Assembly: GCF_022458985.1 (NCBI RefSeq)
Contig: NC_061786.1
Location: forward strand, 2,465,501 to 2,529,500
DNA: 64,000 nucleotides
Direction: 5' to 3'
Source of the DNA: Mugil cephalus
Taxonomy: Eukaryota; Chordata; Actinopteri; Mugiliformes; Mugilidae
Made by a program: the position numbers and the translations under genes. The notes under the pieces are model-generated. The model was not told the origin of the DNA. It was given only the letters and a program-made list of their open reading frames with translations, and did no database searches. Below, piece by piece: positions 24,101-37,600 of this stretch (within the stretch, counting starts at the first letter, position 1; the number at the start of each line of letters is the position of its first letter).

Positions 24101-25647
24101 CTTCGCTCTTATCCCTCCATCCCTCTCATTATTACTCCCCCTCCCCATCCCGTCCTCCCCCTCTACGCCAGGGTTTATTTTAAGGCGAGGTGGTGAGGAA
24201 GACACTGCGGCACACTCTGCTTTCCTGTTTCTACTCAGACAGTGCACCCCGTGGAAGAGCCTGCGTGCACTGCCTATTACTATTCATCGGCGCACACGTG
24301 TGTCTGTGTGAGTGCTGGGGAGAAGAGCTAATCACTCAGTAGGGGTCTGATGTGCGAAGGCAAGGCCCTACGTTATTGACTTGACTGTCGACTGTCTGCG
24401 TGGGTAGAGAGAGGAGAGACAGAGGACACAGCTATTACGCTGCTTTCAGAAGGGGAGGGGGGGGCAGAATCGGCACACCCTTACACATGCATCAGGCATT
24501 TGTACATGCGTCACCCAGGCAATTTTCCTAATTATAGGCGAGCATATTGGTACATTTAGCAAAGCGCTGCTCAGTAGGTTGGTTTCCTTTTTTTAGGTTG
24601 ACAAATGGTTATTGAAAAAGTTGACAAAAGTCCTATGGATAGAGAAGAATAAGTGATAAAGTCAGGTTGTGTGGGGGTGTGTCTACCCAGAGCTGGTGAA
24701 TCTGAAATGAAGATGCCTGCCTATTTCCCTAGCACATTTGTGCAGATGTGAGTGGATTGGGTAGGATTGATCTGTATTGATCTGCTTGGCGTGAAGGGCT
24801 GGAGAGACCGTTTGATATTCAGTGTGAGTACTGAAGCAGTGAGGTGCTAAACACTTTTAGAGCGCCGCATTGGTGCGTTAGTGTGTGCACGCGTGGCCGA
24901 GGTATGCTGCAGTCCTGCACCAGGTGTGCCTCTGCCTCAGCGCTCGTGTGTGCATTACCCACTGGGGCCTATGACCTCACTCTCCTCCCACAGTGTGATG
25001 CAGTCTGGGACTGCAGCCAGGTCCACAGCCAAATGTCTATGTGCGCGTGCTTACCTTGCCTGTTGTCTTGCGTTAGGGTAATCATGCTGCCATCCTCAGC
25101 CAAGCCCTTCTCCAAATTCTCCACAATCTGTTAAGGGAGGGAGACGGGGATAGGTTGGATTCAAACTTCAGTACGGTAAGTTGTTCTGCTGCCAGCACTG
25201 AAGGTTTTTGGTGTGTGTAATAAAAATCTGCATATTCAATAACCCCTTAGATCCAACCATATTTGGCTGTTTACACAGGTGGGCTTAAGGATTTGTATGG
25301 CTAATATGCTTTTCTGTGGGTGTGTGGTTCGGTTGTGTGCATACTAGAGAATGTGCATATCTTTATGTCCATCCAGGGGCTATGTTCACGTATGTGTGCG
25401 TGCATGTGTTTGTACTAACAGCGAGGCAGACGGTTTTGAGACTGTGCAGGCGGTCCAGGGCCTCCTGGGGCTTGGCCAGGTACTGGGGAAGCTCGGCGTG
25501 CAGCAGCCGCATGGAGAACGGTACCATGGAGCCTGGATGAAAGGGAAGGAGGGAGGAGGGAATCAAGAGGAAAACAGGAGATGGGAAGGGGAAAATAAGA
25601 AACAGGGTGGGATGAGGACATAGCAGAGAAGAGAGGGAAAAAATAGA

Positions 25648-25681
<34 letters not shown>

Positions 25682-28600
25682 GAGGAAGACACAGAGAGCA
25701 AGATGAGAATATAAACCCATCCACCCACACACAGACTGCACACAGCCCTGGAGGCAGGAACCTACAGATGGCATTGAGCTACGTATGGCTGCTTATTAAA
25801 CCCTCTCATCTCTCTCTCTGTGTGCTGCACAGCTCCATCACTCATCTCTGCCTCATCCCTCTACATCATTCACACCGTCTCTTTCACGCACACCAGCGCA
25901 CGCACACACACGCACGTACGCACGCACACAGACAGACAGACACACACACACAGACACATCCCTGAGGAAGAGCCTATATTCAGGTGAGTCCCCGGGCTTT
26001 GATCAGGGTCTCTTTGATATTGTCATCAGATCTGAAACTCAGCTAGCTGGTCCATCTTCAGCTGCAGCTTCTGCCAGTCTGCATATCTCAATTTCTATCT
26101 TTCTAGTCTACCTCCTTTCTATCTAATCCATCTGTGGAACATGAGACACTCTCCTTTCCATCATATATCCCTTTGTCTGTACGACTGTCCGCTGTGACAT
26201 GGTTTTATCTTCATGCCAACTGGACCGTGCTGACTTGACTCTGTTTAGAAGTGAAGAATCCATAAGACTGACTGTGAATCTTCACATACACGCTAGAATT
26301 TCATTTGTGACTGAGAATAAAAACAAGCTGTGAAACCACAACGTTGTACTGACTTCCATAATTTACATTTATAAGTGGCATGGGGAAATTTTGAGGATTA
26401 GTGACACTAACTGTTTCAGGGTCTGGTCACATCTACCCAAAGCACCTGTTTTGAATGAGATATCTTGATTAAAAATGAACCAAAGTTAAACTTTATCATT
26501 AATCACTGAGACAAGATGGTCCACACCATCCCATTTTACATGCATTACGATTACATAGACTGCAGAAGAAACAAAAAAAAGCATAGACCACAGCTAGGAC
26601 TGCACACATTTCCCAAAAAAGTTAAATAACAAAAAAAAAACACTTGTTACTGTGCATTCATGCTGCGAGCGACAAGAGCTTGCAGTCTACATCAGCCTCA
26701 ATGTCGCGTTGCCAGCAACATTGCGGCCCAGTCACTGCTGCAGTGTCACTCAAACTCTTGGTGACTCTTGGTGGGAGTTTTTTTTTTTTTTTTTGGTATG
26801 GTGATTTGGGTCAAGATATTGGCAAATGTGCTGCATCACACTTGTATATGTGAGAGTCAGCAAAAAAAATCGTAATTATATTTTAATAGTGTGTAATCTA
26901 CTGAATTTCTGTGTTTTTATTGGCTTAGAATGGACCTTTTATATCTGCTGTATCCTGAGGGTGAATCTATCTCCAATGAGTGCGCCATACTGCACAAACC
27001 ATGTTTTTATAGTAGCTCAGCACATACGAACAAAACACTGGCTGTAGAGAGGGCCTTCAGTGTTAAACCTAAAAGTTACATAGGTGTGGCCATCACTGCA
27101 GGGTTTCCTCCACTCTTGCAAAAAAGGAGGGGTGCAGGAGTTCTATTCATCTGATTGCAATCTATGACCTCACAGTCAGATACCACTAAATTCTACACGC
27201 TAGTCCATATATAATATACACACAATGTAACGTAAGCAGTACTGTGTTTACTAGCATACTTAAAGGGACTGTATTAATCTTTATTATCTTCAGATGAAAT
27301 TAGAAACAATAATACAAAAAACATCTGTTGCGTTACATATTTGCAGGTTGTAATGTGTTTGAATACAAATTAGAAACAGCTTTTCATTTGGCAAGCCAAT
27401 TAATGGCAGACAACATTGATTCTGTTTTAAGTTCCAAGTCAGTCCTAATTCTTGAGAGAGCAATACATGGGGCAGCCATCTCTTAAGGCGCTCGTGTGAT
27501 CACGGGTAATAGGTAGTCGATGGAACCGTTGGACTAAAAAAAAAAGTTCGACTTCTCATGCTAGGCTACGCAACTCATGCCAGTTTGTCTGTGAGCAACT
27601 AGTAGGGCACAAAGCGTTTAATATTGAGCAATGGAAAGTCAATCGGTGCTCTCTTTAGAAGGCTGTGCACTGTAGCTTTGAGTGTTTTTTTGTCTTTTTT
27701 CTTTGTATGAGTGTGTGTGTGTGTGTGTGTTCAGCTATGTCTCTGCTACTGCCTTCACTGTGGTAGCCCGAGGGGCGAAGCAGATCCAAAGTAATGGGAA
27801 TACATTAGAGAGCAATTCATGCAGTGTAAAAAGAGAAAAAAACAAAACCAAAGAACTGCTGGAGACAAGTAGAGTTGTTGGAGCTTCTCGACGATATAGT
27901 CTGATATCAAGCTCCTGGCAAACTTTCCTTTGAATATTTAATAGGACAGTGGTGGTATTCTTGTATATCCTAAAAAATGTGTGTAAAATGCAAAATCCTT
28001 TCGGAAAGTGAGAGCAGACTAATCACACATTCAAAACTCACAGATAAGAGTTTCAGAGTAGCTTTTTAGCACTGGAATGGATTCTACTATTCAACCTTCA
28101 GATGGCTCTCTAAGAGAGATCAGCTTTTGCACATGTGAAATAAGAAAAGAGGTATGAGATGATGAAAGACTGTACAATTCAAGGGATCGTTTTGTTAAAT
28201 TCTCAGATCTGTGTTCAGTGCCGAAAGGGTTCCTCCTACAGAAAATGCCAATAACAATAAGTCCATAAAACAGAAAATAGTATGGGTTAACAGGAGCTGA
28301 ATGTGCATGTGTGATCTGGGGTATATATACCTCTCCTCCCAGGGTAAGCCGTGGGGTAGTACTCATAGTAGAGGTCTGGTTGGTCCAGGTTGCCAAACGG
28401 TTCAAACTCCAGCTCAGCGTTTTGGAAGAGGTTCAGCTTGGTGAGAAGAGCCAGCCGCACAAACCAGAGCTGGAAGACACAAAAACACATCTCCCTCGGT
28501 TTATAAACAAGAATCGAAAAACTGTACAAAAGCAGCAAGTAGAGTCACACCATGCAAACAGCCTTATTACAGTCAGAATTGCAGTGCACTCTGCTTGTCA

Positions 28601-31600
28601 TCTGGAGACTGTGTATGTGTGTGCATTTGTACATAAGTCTGAGTGGATATTTGAGGCCAACTTGGAAATTTCCCCTCACGGTGTCATTGTGTCATTGTTT
28701 ATCTATGACCTGGCTGCCCAATTTGTGGCCTGCAGGTCCAATTATATTTGGCCCGGGCCATGGCCACTGTATAATTTTTTCCCACCGTCAGTGTTCAGTA
28801 TCTGCGCTCGCTTGTTGAGTTTGCTCTAGGGCTGGGTATCATCTAAATATCCATAGTATCGATACCAAGGCCAGTATCGGTATCGCATCGATACTAGCGT
28901 TCTGAGATCGATACTTTTGTTACAGTTTCTCTTCTATACATCCAGTAAATTACTCGTCCCAGAGTAAGCATTGCTTACAATATCACAGTGATAATTATGG
29001 TGCATTATTGCATAATATGTTATGGATGAACCTTTCTGTATCTTTGTGTTGTTTGTTGTAAATATACCATTAGGCTAAATAATTTATCTATATTTTGAGA
29101 GGCATCATTCTTTCAGCGTTACTGTCGGGCAGTATAACCTCTGTGGCAACTAGTGGCACTCTGCGCCTCTTTGATGGGACACTGACAGACTCACTGCAAA
29201 GTAGAGTGAGGCCATAGGTCTTGGTTTGTTTTCAAGACAGGTCAAGAGTTTTACAAATGTATTTAATTTCATTAACCAGAGCAGTTGCACTTTTGTCCAT
29301 TCTACATGACTTTTTCCCAATGGTTTAAAACAACCAATGCAATAAGTGAAACGTTATATGCTGTTTTATTACCAGCATATAACTGTGCAATGATAATAAA
29401 TGAACAGTATTCTTATCCAGTGTGTTTAACTGTTACAGTGCAGAGTTAAACATTCACTTTCCCTTGCCAGCTCAAGTTTCAGTGAAGGATGCTGCACTGT
29501 ATATGCTGCGTAGAGCTAATTCACATCTGGAGGGCACAATCTGTTCCAGGACCATGTTGTGTAAATTCTCATGAGCTTGTGACAGGACACAGGCGTATGG
29601 ACTTGGACAGGAGCCCAGGCACACGCTGTATCCGGAACTGATTGAGTTGGGGATGGACTGCCTCGCTGTGAGACATCATCACAGAGGGATCCGGAAGCTC
29701 CGCGACTGGCATGTGAAACGGCAGGACACCGCCATTAACACTGAGGGCAGTACGACTAGCTGTGATGAAAACATCTTGGTGCAGCGGCATTAGGTGAACT
29801 GTTTACAGATTAAAATGTTGAGGGAGCATCTCTCGGAGAAGACTTCAGGAGAGCTGATGACAAAGCCAAATGATGATGTAACTGACCTTCTTATTTGCCC
29901 ATCAAACACTGAATGATAGTTAGTTGTATTTTAAATTGATTGTTAAATCAAAAATGTATAAATGAAAGAGAAATGTACAAAAAGTAAATCAGTTTCAGGC
30001 TGTGCCGCACATGATATCAGAATTCTTTCTGAAAAATATCATAATGATAGGGGGAAAAAATAATAAAAAAACAAGTCTGTCTACACATGAATAATAATAT
30101 CACACAAGTTTATAGAGAAACATTCTACATAATGTTTTATAGGCAAACTGCAGGTGGTAAAAGATACAAACTGTAATGTATGCTGTTATTTGTTGAGGTG
30201 CTGACGTTACAGAGCTTTTAACAATATGCAATTAATTATAATACAACAACAAAAAATAACTTATAAATATTCAACGGGATTTAAAACTTGAACTTTAATG
30301 TGTCCGAACATTTAAGACAGTAAAACTAACTGTACAATGTGGCATGTTGCAACGATATGGTCAATTAATTTAAAGTCTCATGTGGAAAGCAGACCACAGG
30401 GGTGGCCCCCTTAATGAGCTTATTCAGCCATCCATCATGTGGATAGAACAGCACAAACACAGGCAATGGGGGAAAAAAGATGAAAAAAAAAAACAAAAAA
30501 CAGGAAGAACGTGAAAGCACAGTATTCCAAAAAATAAAATCAGCAATGAAAAAAATCTTCATTCATTGTTCAATCTTCATTGTCGTGTAATAGATGTCAG
30601 TGTTAGTGGTCCTGTCTATCATGTGCACATGCAATACAGTAGAGGACAAATCTCACATCTATCCCGTTATGTTATTCATGTTACTTTAATAAATAGTACC
30701 ATCAGTTTGAACGAAAACGTAGAAAACCAATTACTGGGGTATTGAATAATCTGTGAAATCGTTTTAGTGGCATATTTCATGACAGTATTCTTCAAGCACA
30801 AGAATACAGAAGATGTTTAATTTCCAGGTACGAGCCTTTCTACCACCCACAGAAAAACAAAGATAGGCAGACAGGTGCAAGGCAGAGATGGATGGATGAG
30901 GAGCAAGCCACTGGCGTCCTACCTGCAGTGAGTCTGTGGTGTGGGAGGTGGGCTGGCCGGCCTTGCCATATCCCTGACCGTGAGCTGTCAACAACCGGCC
31001 AGTCAGATCTACCGCAGCCCGCCAGTTCTTACTGCTCTGCAGGAAAGAGAAGAAAACACGTCTGAACATGACTGCTTTAGTTATTACACATTACTAACAA
31101 GACACGCTCCTTGTTTCAAGAATTCAAATACATGCATTGGACCACTTGCTCCGTTTCTAGGGGCGTAACGATGCATCGCAAGACAGATAAAAAATCGATA
31201 CGACTGTGAGACAATTCCAATCGGCTGAGATGTAAAATTAATCGCAATGCCCCTTTTAAAAAGCAGTAGAGAAAATATAATTTGTAGTTTTTATATATCT
31301 AAATATAGATAATACAATAAAAACAAATAATAAAAGGAATCATTTTCAGTCATAATTTGTCTGCAACCTCATTCTGTTAAAAAAAAAATTAAAATACGTG
31401 AGAAAATCGGAAAGTATCGGAAATTGTATCAACTCGTGAGTTGAGTGCATCATTTCTCTATCTGTTTTATGTGAAGCATTTTTGCCCAACGTCCCATGTT
31501 CTCATAAGAGCACAGAGGTTACAGCAAGTTCAAAGGTTAATTAATTCTGTTTTCAAAGGTTGTAACCTTTTATGTCTATTATGGCAACAGCGTATTCACT

Positions 31601-34600
31601 CTAGTTCTGGGAATCTGGGAAAATTCTGATTCTAGCAGGTCAACAATCAATCGGACCTGAAACATGTTCTATTGCATTATTGTTATTCTGAGGCTGGTTC
31701 TCAAACTGCTCAGCAATAACCAGACTATATTTACTACCCACCATTTTATTTGAATATGAGTTGTATAAATTATAAAGTGCCCTTTGCATAGTGCAACCAC
31801 AAAAGTCTTTCTGCTAACAATCCTTGGTTTTATAGATAACCAGCGGTGGCACTCTGCACCTGCCAGTGACGACACAAAGTCATGATGATTCGTGAGCGTC
31901 CAAAATCTAAATTTACTCATCACAGAGTGAAATTCTGAGTGCCTTTTTAACTGGATTCAAAATGCTGCTCACAGCCCAGGAAAGTTCAATGGCAACAGAA
32001 AGAAGAATGGTTAAAAACTTTGAATGAAGTTAAATGCACTTGGATCTGAGATTCTTTTGTCTACGGTCCACGGCCTCTTAGCAACATGGCAGAGTATCAA
32101 AAAGGCAAGCATTACAACAGTTTATACCAATTTCTTTTGAGGCAGTGCAGCAGAAATTCAGCAGCACAGTAACTGTACACCTATTAGTTAGAGGAGGCTT
32201 GTTAGAATTTCACTGTTCACCTTTGCTACATTTTGCCAGTTTTTCTTCCAATTACATTTGCCGAGAGTTATTTGGCAACCTGTTTATCATCAGACTAAAC
32301 TATGAAGAGCTGTAACTAATAATTATATGAATCTAATTCCCATCAATTCTTCAGTTTAGCCTTTAGTACAAAATACCGGAAACAGCCCAACAAACCCCCA
32401 AACTATTTATTTACAATGACACGAAAACAGAGAAGAGCAGATGTTGTTTGTCAGTGTTTGTCTTATAAATGAAATGGTTATCTAAACTAATCTTTTGCTT
32501 CAGGCCGATGTCTCTTACCGATCACAAATGTAATGGCAATGTAACAGGTATGATTACATGACGAGATCCCTAGTGGGAAGAGCATCAAGAGAAAAGGTAT
32601 TAGAGCAAACAACTTTTCTCAGAACAGCGTAATGTGAAGTGACGAGGCCTCTAATTTACAGGAGACCACTTCCACGACACAATGGATGCAAAAACACGGA
32701 CATGTCTCACTGTCTTATTAATCAGCTCTCACTGGTGTCAACCTCAAACTGATATTAATGTGACATTTCAAGCTGAAAAATAAACGTCAGTACATGTGAA
32801 ATGAGGCAGGTGTGTAAGTGCTCATTGCTTCGTAGAACTGCATTAAGGCTGGAGGACAAAGTATCCCCCCCCCCACACACACACACACACACACACAAGC
32901 ATGGTGGACTGGTGAGGATGGATGCATACACACAAACACACACCTTCATATTAGCAGCATCTGCTTCCACAGGAGGTGGTACAATAGGTAAGAGGGGGAC
33001 AGAGGTGGGAGGGGGGTGTAGAGTCACCCCACCCCATCAACACACATGACAAGGTCGGCTCGACGATTGGGTCCTAAGTGCTGTGCCATTCATCACAGCC
33101 AGGGAGCTAATTAGGAGAGAGGGCTACTTTCTTTCTAGCCATCTTTATCACAAAACACATCACCCCTTCCTTTCTCCTTCTCAGTTGTAGCCGTCCTCCC
33201 TTCCCCTTTCATCCTCCTCTTCTCTTTTTCTGCCTTGCTGCCTTTCCCATCTCCTCAGGATTCTCCCATACCTTCCTTCCCCTCCATCTAAGCATTTCCT
33301 CCTCTCCTTCCTCTCCCTCCATCTCCATCTCCGCCCTCCCCTTCATCTGACTCTTACTTCTGCCTTCCCTCACTTCCCGCTGTCATTGTTTTCTCATATA
33401 TTGCTGCTTCCTCAACCCACCCTCCTCCTGCTCTGCTCTGCTCTCCTCTCCTGCCCTGTGCCAGTAGCTGCGCTGCTTCTGAATCTTCATTAGGGGGGGA
33501 AATGAAGCTGAAAACGAGGAAGCAGCCTGGATGGCCAAAAGCAGCTGCAGTCACTCACACACACACACACACACACACGCGTGCACACATATCCTGCAGT
33601 ATGCTAGAGTACACCACTGCCCTGCCACGGGGCATAAGAAGAAGACAGGTGTGCGAATGTGTTTCTAGGTGTCTGCATGAAATTGGTTATATGGGGTGCA
33701 GAGGGAAAATGAGAACAGCCAGCAGTGAGCCAGGAGTGGTGTACAATGGCTGCATTCCTCAACGTACACACACCAACTCTTGGAAGAAATCTGGCCCCCG
33801 TGTAGTGAAAGAGTGCAGAAGTCAAAGTTGGCCACGGTGGAGCAAAGAAAAATAGGAATACTGGGCCAAAAGAAGATAAAATAAACAGCAGTCGGTAGCA
33901 AAATGGAGAGTGAGACATGAGAAGAAGAGAGCTGAGGGCCAGAGAAGCTACAGGGAGGCACCGCAAGGAACGTAAAAAAAAAAAAAACAAAAACAAAAAA
34001 GCCCCCCACAAGGTTGGTAAATTTAAAGTCAGCTTCGTAGTCCTTACATAATAATGCAGCATCACTGCTACGCAAAACTTTGTGCTGTGGTATTTTCTCA
34101 AAGTGTATGTTTTTTTGTTTTTTTTTTAATTGGACCAAACACTATAGATGTTCAGAAACTGTGGTATGAGCAGTCAGGATAACAGGGTGGGCCTCCATTA
34201 AAGACGTGATCCGAGCACCCTCCAGTGTGATAATAACACACATTTCTGATCACTGTCATCTAAAATGTTTGAACCAGAGGTCTGACCTCACTGATGAAAA
34301 AATTGAAGAATAATCACGGACCGGACTGTGTTCAAGATGCTAATCTAACATTTAGAATGTGCAGGGTCTTGACTTCAGCTGTCAGCACTGATTACGGTTG
34401 ATGAAATCTCTTTTCTGTCATTTCAATTTACCTCAGTCAACTCTGGTCTGATGATGTTTATCCATATGCCCAGCATAGAGCAGCAGGTCACCAAACTGCA
34501 GCCACACAGTAGGGCATGCACAAGCTAGCCAGCTCAATTCGTGTGCTCACGAAAGTTAATGGTATTTATCCACTGCATACTATATCAGAGGACATGATCC

Positions 34601-37600
34601 TCCGGTGACAATGAATCCATGGCAATCGATCTGATGAGATAGATGGATTACCATGGTCTGACCTTTACAAAGTGATGGGCCAACCGAATAGCATTACCAC
34701 GTCTGGAACTACAATGCTGCATGCTACTGAAAAGTACAGGTCAACACATACTGTACATCATTTCAGAGAATATAAAATGCTTTACGATAACTTGCCATGA
34801 ATTCCCTCATACACACACGCCATGCTGTCACTCCCCCAGGTTTGAATGACTGCAATTAATTAAGACCGGGCCGTGGGATGACAAAAATTTAGAAAAACGT
34901 GGTAGGTGGTGATTAATAATTTGGCTCAGCTCAAATGACTCTGCAATAATGCATAATCAGATTCCCTCACAAATCAAATGAGGGGGCATTACCTTAGTGA
35001 TTTATTGCCACTGACAGAAAATGAAGAGTTGACTATAGCGGCTTTGTGACAGAATTGTATGTAGGGATTCTGCATCCACGTCTTCAGCACAGATGAAAGA
35101 AAGGGCTTAAAGAGGAAGAAAAGAGGGAAGTCTGATATGAAGCTGCAGGTTAACGACAGTGTAGTCCTCGAGATTGTCGCCAAGGTCAGTACTCAAACCC
35201 ACAAGTTACTGAATTGATCAGTAAACAGGGAGGCGAGCAGGATGTGGACAATTAAGCCATTATTGCTCATCATGAACTCATGCACCTATACATATCTTAT
35301 ATGTAATGAAGGCTTACGACATGCTTTTAATATATTATGCAAACAACTTCACTCATTCTAATGAACTAATTAATTTAGTGTAACTTCAGTAGTATTACAG
35401 TGCATCACTCAGAGTCCCACATACACCCACTGAGACAAATGTGTGCAATGAAAACGTGCACAGATTACTTGTTCCATCTCTTTTTTTACATATAAACACA
35501 TACACATAATTAGTCTCGTCGTGAGTTTAAAAGGGGTGAGGCTTTTTAATTGTGTTGAAGATCGGAAGTTCAGTGCGCCAATCCTTTGGTGAGTTTAAAA
35601 AACCCCTGCATAACAAAGCCCGATGAACAAACGAACGCCCACTTGTTCTCTCGCAAGACCCAAAGCCTCCAGGCGAGTATAACTTAAAAAGGCTTCCTCT
35701 CACCAGCTTTTGTTAACACAGGGAGCTTCAGTGCTTCTTCAATTAAGCCTCTGCATTTTGGATTACACAGAGGGTGTGGGAAAAAAAATTGTAATATGCT
35801 AAAATGGCATACCAGCCATTGCAACAGCAGATAACATTACTTTGATGGAGTTGGTCTGGACACTTGAACCAGGGGACAGTTGCAGCCCTCGAGCTGGAGG
35901 ACGCTACGCATGCTTGATGCACTTATGTGAACTTCCCACAGCAGCCATTTTGTTTCCCAAAGGCAATCACCCAGACTCTTCAAACAGTATGACAGAGAGA
36001 CAGCTAGACACAAAGCAGAATATATTACACGTTAACTCGTAGCTTGTAAGAGAACTCCACATAACACTCCCAAAGATGGCTCAACAAGTTCCAAGTGATG
36101 TTCCTCCGGGTAGCTGATGGACTAGTGGGCTACTGGATTGTGTTTGATGGTTTGGTTGTCAACAATAACATCTCCCATTTTTCTTTTCCTGTGAGATTGA
36201 TGTTTATGACAGCATTTAAGACTTTTGTGTCCAGCCTGATCTATAATGAATGACTCCCAAAGTACAACACACAAAGCAAGTATTCCCTGATTACAGTTAA
36301 TTCTGACTGATTTGGGATATAAATTGATTGGCTTTCATCATCAGTTATGGTAATGTGTGTTTTCAAATGTAACTGCTGAGATCTAGGAACTAGGGATCAT
36401 AGAAGGGCTATAATGACAAGGCCTCTCCGAGTTATTCTTTACAATAAAGGCGACACAAATGATGTGAAGAGCAAAAAATGAAGCATGACAAAAGTGTTCC
36501 TGTTGTGCCCAATTGATAGTGTATGAAGTGGACACACCTGCTGGATGACTGATTTTGGAGAGGAACAAAAATACCTGGATGCAATTTCCTTTTTTTGTTG
36601 TTTATCATTGTGCACTAGCAAACAGACACATTTGCCTTGTGGGATGATCTGTGCACAACAGCAACAAATAATAAAAAAAAAGAAATAAAATGTAACCAGG
36701 ACTTTTGTGGATTGAGATGGAAATTTAGTAGGTGATCTCTTTTCCCCTGATACTTCCTCCAGTGCTACTACTGATATTCCCATAATCATTATACTTTTTA
36801 TTATGTTTACAAAGATAGAAACGTTTTAAAACTCCTATGTAACTCACTCCTTGCTCTACTCAGAACCCTACAGAATATCAGTTATTTGTTAAATATATTT
36901 TAAATGTATTGGTGATTGCCTCGCTCCCTACAAAACCTTGAGAACATCCTTCAACTAAAACACAACTGAAGTAATTTTGGTCCAGTGCAAGACCTTCTGA
37001 CACAAACACTGACAGGCAGAAGAAATCGTGTCGTATTATTTTACAGACTGTGATGGTAGTGGAACGACATTCTGGAATCTAGAAACGTCCTTGAGGAGCA
37101 AGGCCTCCACGCTGCTAACTTAATGGAAAAGATGGACCAATTGTTTTTAACAATAACATGGCTGGAACCTTTTATACCCATTTCACTCCATCGTACCACT
37201 TTTTGATAATGTACCCAAAGCAGCTGTCAAGGCAAGGAGGGACAGACTCCTGATTCACAGTGTTCTCCATCCTAGTTCTCAACTCCCACATGAAAAATAA
37301 TGTCTTAGAACACTTCGTCCAACAACTCTTTTACGAAACCTCAGTAGTGCAGCTTCTATCCCTCATTCAATATGGAAGACTGTTCAGATGCTTCTATGGC
37401 ATTAATGTATTTACATTAGTGATCATACTAACTCCAGTGCAAACATAGCTCGTAGCTGTCCTGTCAGGACAAAACCTTAAAATCACTAGTACACACGGGA
37501 TATGACAGTCACAGCAGTCAAGCTTTAGACCAGCCCATAGCACAATCACTGTTTCATCTGCTGTTGCTGACAAAGAGCAACATTGTGTTGGGCTTTGTGT

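Noticed and set aside
33604-34138. Overlapping minus-strand frames of about 160 codons
   Set aside because: Phe/Ser/Leu-rich low-complexity translation of purine-rich and A-run sequence inside TRAPPC12 intron 2.
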